A stretch of DNA of 7,073 nucleotides. Origin: WHSP01 sp964424945 (lineage in GTDB: Bacteria > Gemmatimonadota > Gemmatimonadetes > Longimicrobiales > Longimicrobiaceae). Below, piece after piece: positions 6,618 through 7,073 of this stretch. The notes under the pieces are model-generated. The model was not told the origin of the DNA. It ran no database searches and was given only the letters and a program-made list of their open reading frames with translations. How positions within the stretch are numbered: position 1 is the stretch's first letter; the number at the start of each line of letters is the position of its first letter. The translations under genes and the position numbers were made by a program. Where the stretch lies: positions 1 to 7,073 of the forward strand of contig CAYRLB010000122.1 in the NCBI GenBank assembly GCA_964424945.1, given 5' to 3'.

Positions 6618-6731
6618 TGCAGCCTGAATTGCCGCGCCCGCCGGACTCCTGGGTGGGGGTGAGCACAGGTGCGCCATAATAAATTGGCAACCTTGATTCA
6701 CCGGGGCGCTGTTGAGAAAACCGGCCGAACT

Positions 6732-7073
6732 TCAGCCTCGCTTCAGAGGTTGGCGATCGTGCGCCGCATCCAAGCGGGTCATCATCCAGCCGACGGTGGC
6801 CAGCAGGGGACCGCTGAGGAGAAATCCATAGTCCCACAACGGATTCGGCCCCCATTCCCGCACATGATGGATGCCGAGGATCTGGTGGTCGATGAGCCCC
6901 TCGGTGAAGTTGAAGACACCCCACCCGATCAGCATCAGACCGACGAGCCAGAAGCCGGTAGGTAGCACGGACGCTCTCCGCGCGCTGCTCCAGAGGAGGA
7001 GGACCCCGACAAGCGTTACCAACCACACGAAGGCGTGGAAGAAGCCGTCCCAGAGCATGTTGGTCTTCATCGC
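6732..7073 (-). CDS. DUF2243-type membrane protein, C-terminal part, 5' end beyond the window
   Basis: About 113 codons are visible on the minus strand, and the frame stays open to the window edge. The sequence NMLWDGFFHAFVWLVTLVGVLLLW is the loop and helix that in DUF2243 proteins follows an N-terminal segment of roughly 50 residues, so the Met at 7068-7070 is probably internal and the true start lies outside. There are three hydrophobic segments: the one just named, one around FWLVGLMLIGWGVFNF, and a last one around GFLLSGPLLATVGWMM. Between the second and third lies EGLIDHQILGIHHVRE, the family's His-rich signature, with several conserved His and Asp residues that could bind metal or heme; that role is my speculation, since the family has no established function. 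The gene is convergent with the lipoprotein and ends in a basic tail, RQPLKRG. Family assignment is from memory of the domain pattern. Confidence 0.75.
   Translation of the reverse strand, partial: AMKTNMLWDGFFHAFVWLVTLVGVLLLWSSARRASVLPTGFWLVGLMLIGWGVFNFTEGLIDHQILGIHHVREWGPNPLWDYGFLLSGPLLATVGWMMTRLDAAHDRQPLKRG

Noticed and set aside
6671..6709. GCGCC/GGCGC inverted repeat around an AT-rich TAATAAATT stretch between the convergent genes
   Set aside because: Stem of only five pairs with a loop of about 29 bases and no following T run, so not convincing as a terminator or promoter.

Overview
This is a GC-rich bacterial window, probably from a Gemmatimonadota genome assembled from a metagenome or draft scaffold. 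The clue to the phylum is the lipoprotein at 5384-6577. It opens its mature domain with a VRDSAGVRIVEN-type motif followed by NHL/six-bladed-propeller sequence, an architecture I associate with the large lipoprotein families of Gemmatimonadota. That assignment is an inference from recalled family patterns, not a search. A run of exactly 100 N (2679-2778) shows that two contigs were joined here.

Bases 1-4964 hold four plus-strand genes packed into one apparent operon, each overlapping the next: (1) the 3' part of a tannase/feruloyl-esterase-family alpha/beta hydrolase; (2) a complete aromatic-acid:H+ symporter-type MFS transporter (4-base GTGA overlap); (3) a PhzS-like FAD-dependent aromatic monooxygenase, interrupted by the N gap (14-base overlap, or none if a TTG start is used); (4) a complete kynurenine/methionine-type class I aminotransferase (4-base ATGA overlap). 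Together they look like a catabolic or tailoring module. It would hydrolyse an aromatic ester, import the released aromatic acid, hydroxylate the ring and transaminate an amino or keto acid intermediate. No ring-cleavage gene or regulator is visible, so the substrate and the end product stay unknown.

Bases 4965-5383 contain no gene I can support. They hold a good candidate intrinsic terminator for the operon (5192-5227), a weak promoter candidate (5274-5304) and a clear Shine-Dalgarno sequence for the next gene. The lipoprotein (5384-6577) appears to be a separate transcription unit. It is followed by a short intergenic region with one hairpin and then by a convergent minus-strand gene, the C-terminal part of a DUF2243-type membrane protein running off the right edge.

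The points most worth following are the unusual four-gene enzyme combination, the paired loss of the cysteines that normally flank the catalytic Ser and His in the tannase family, and the N gap, which is very probably shorter than the sequence really missing from the monooxygenase.
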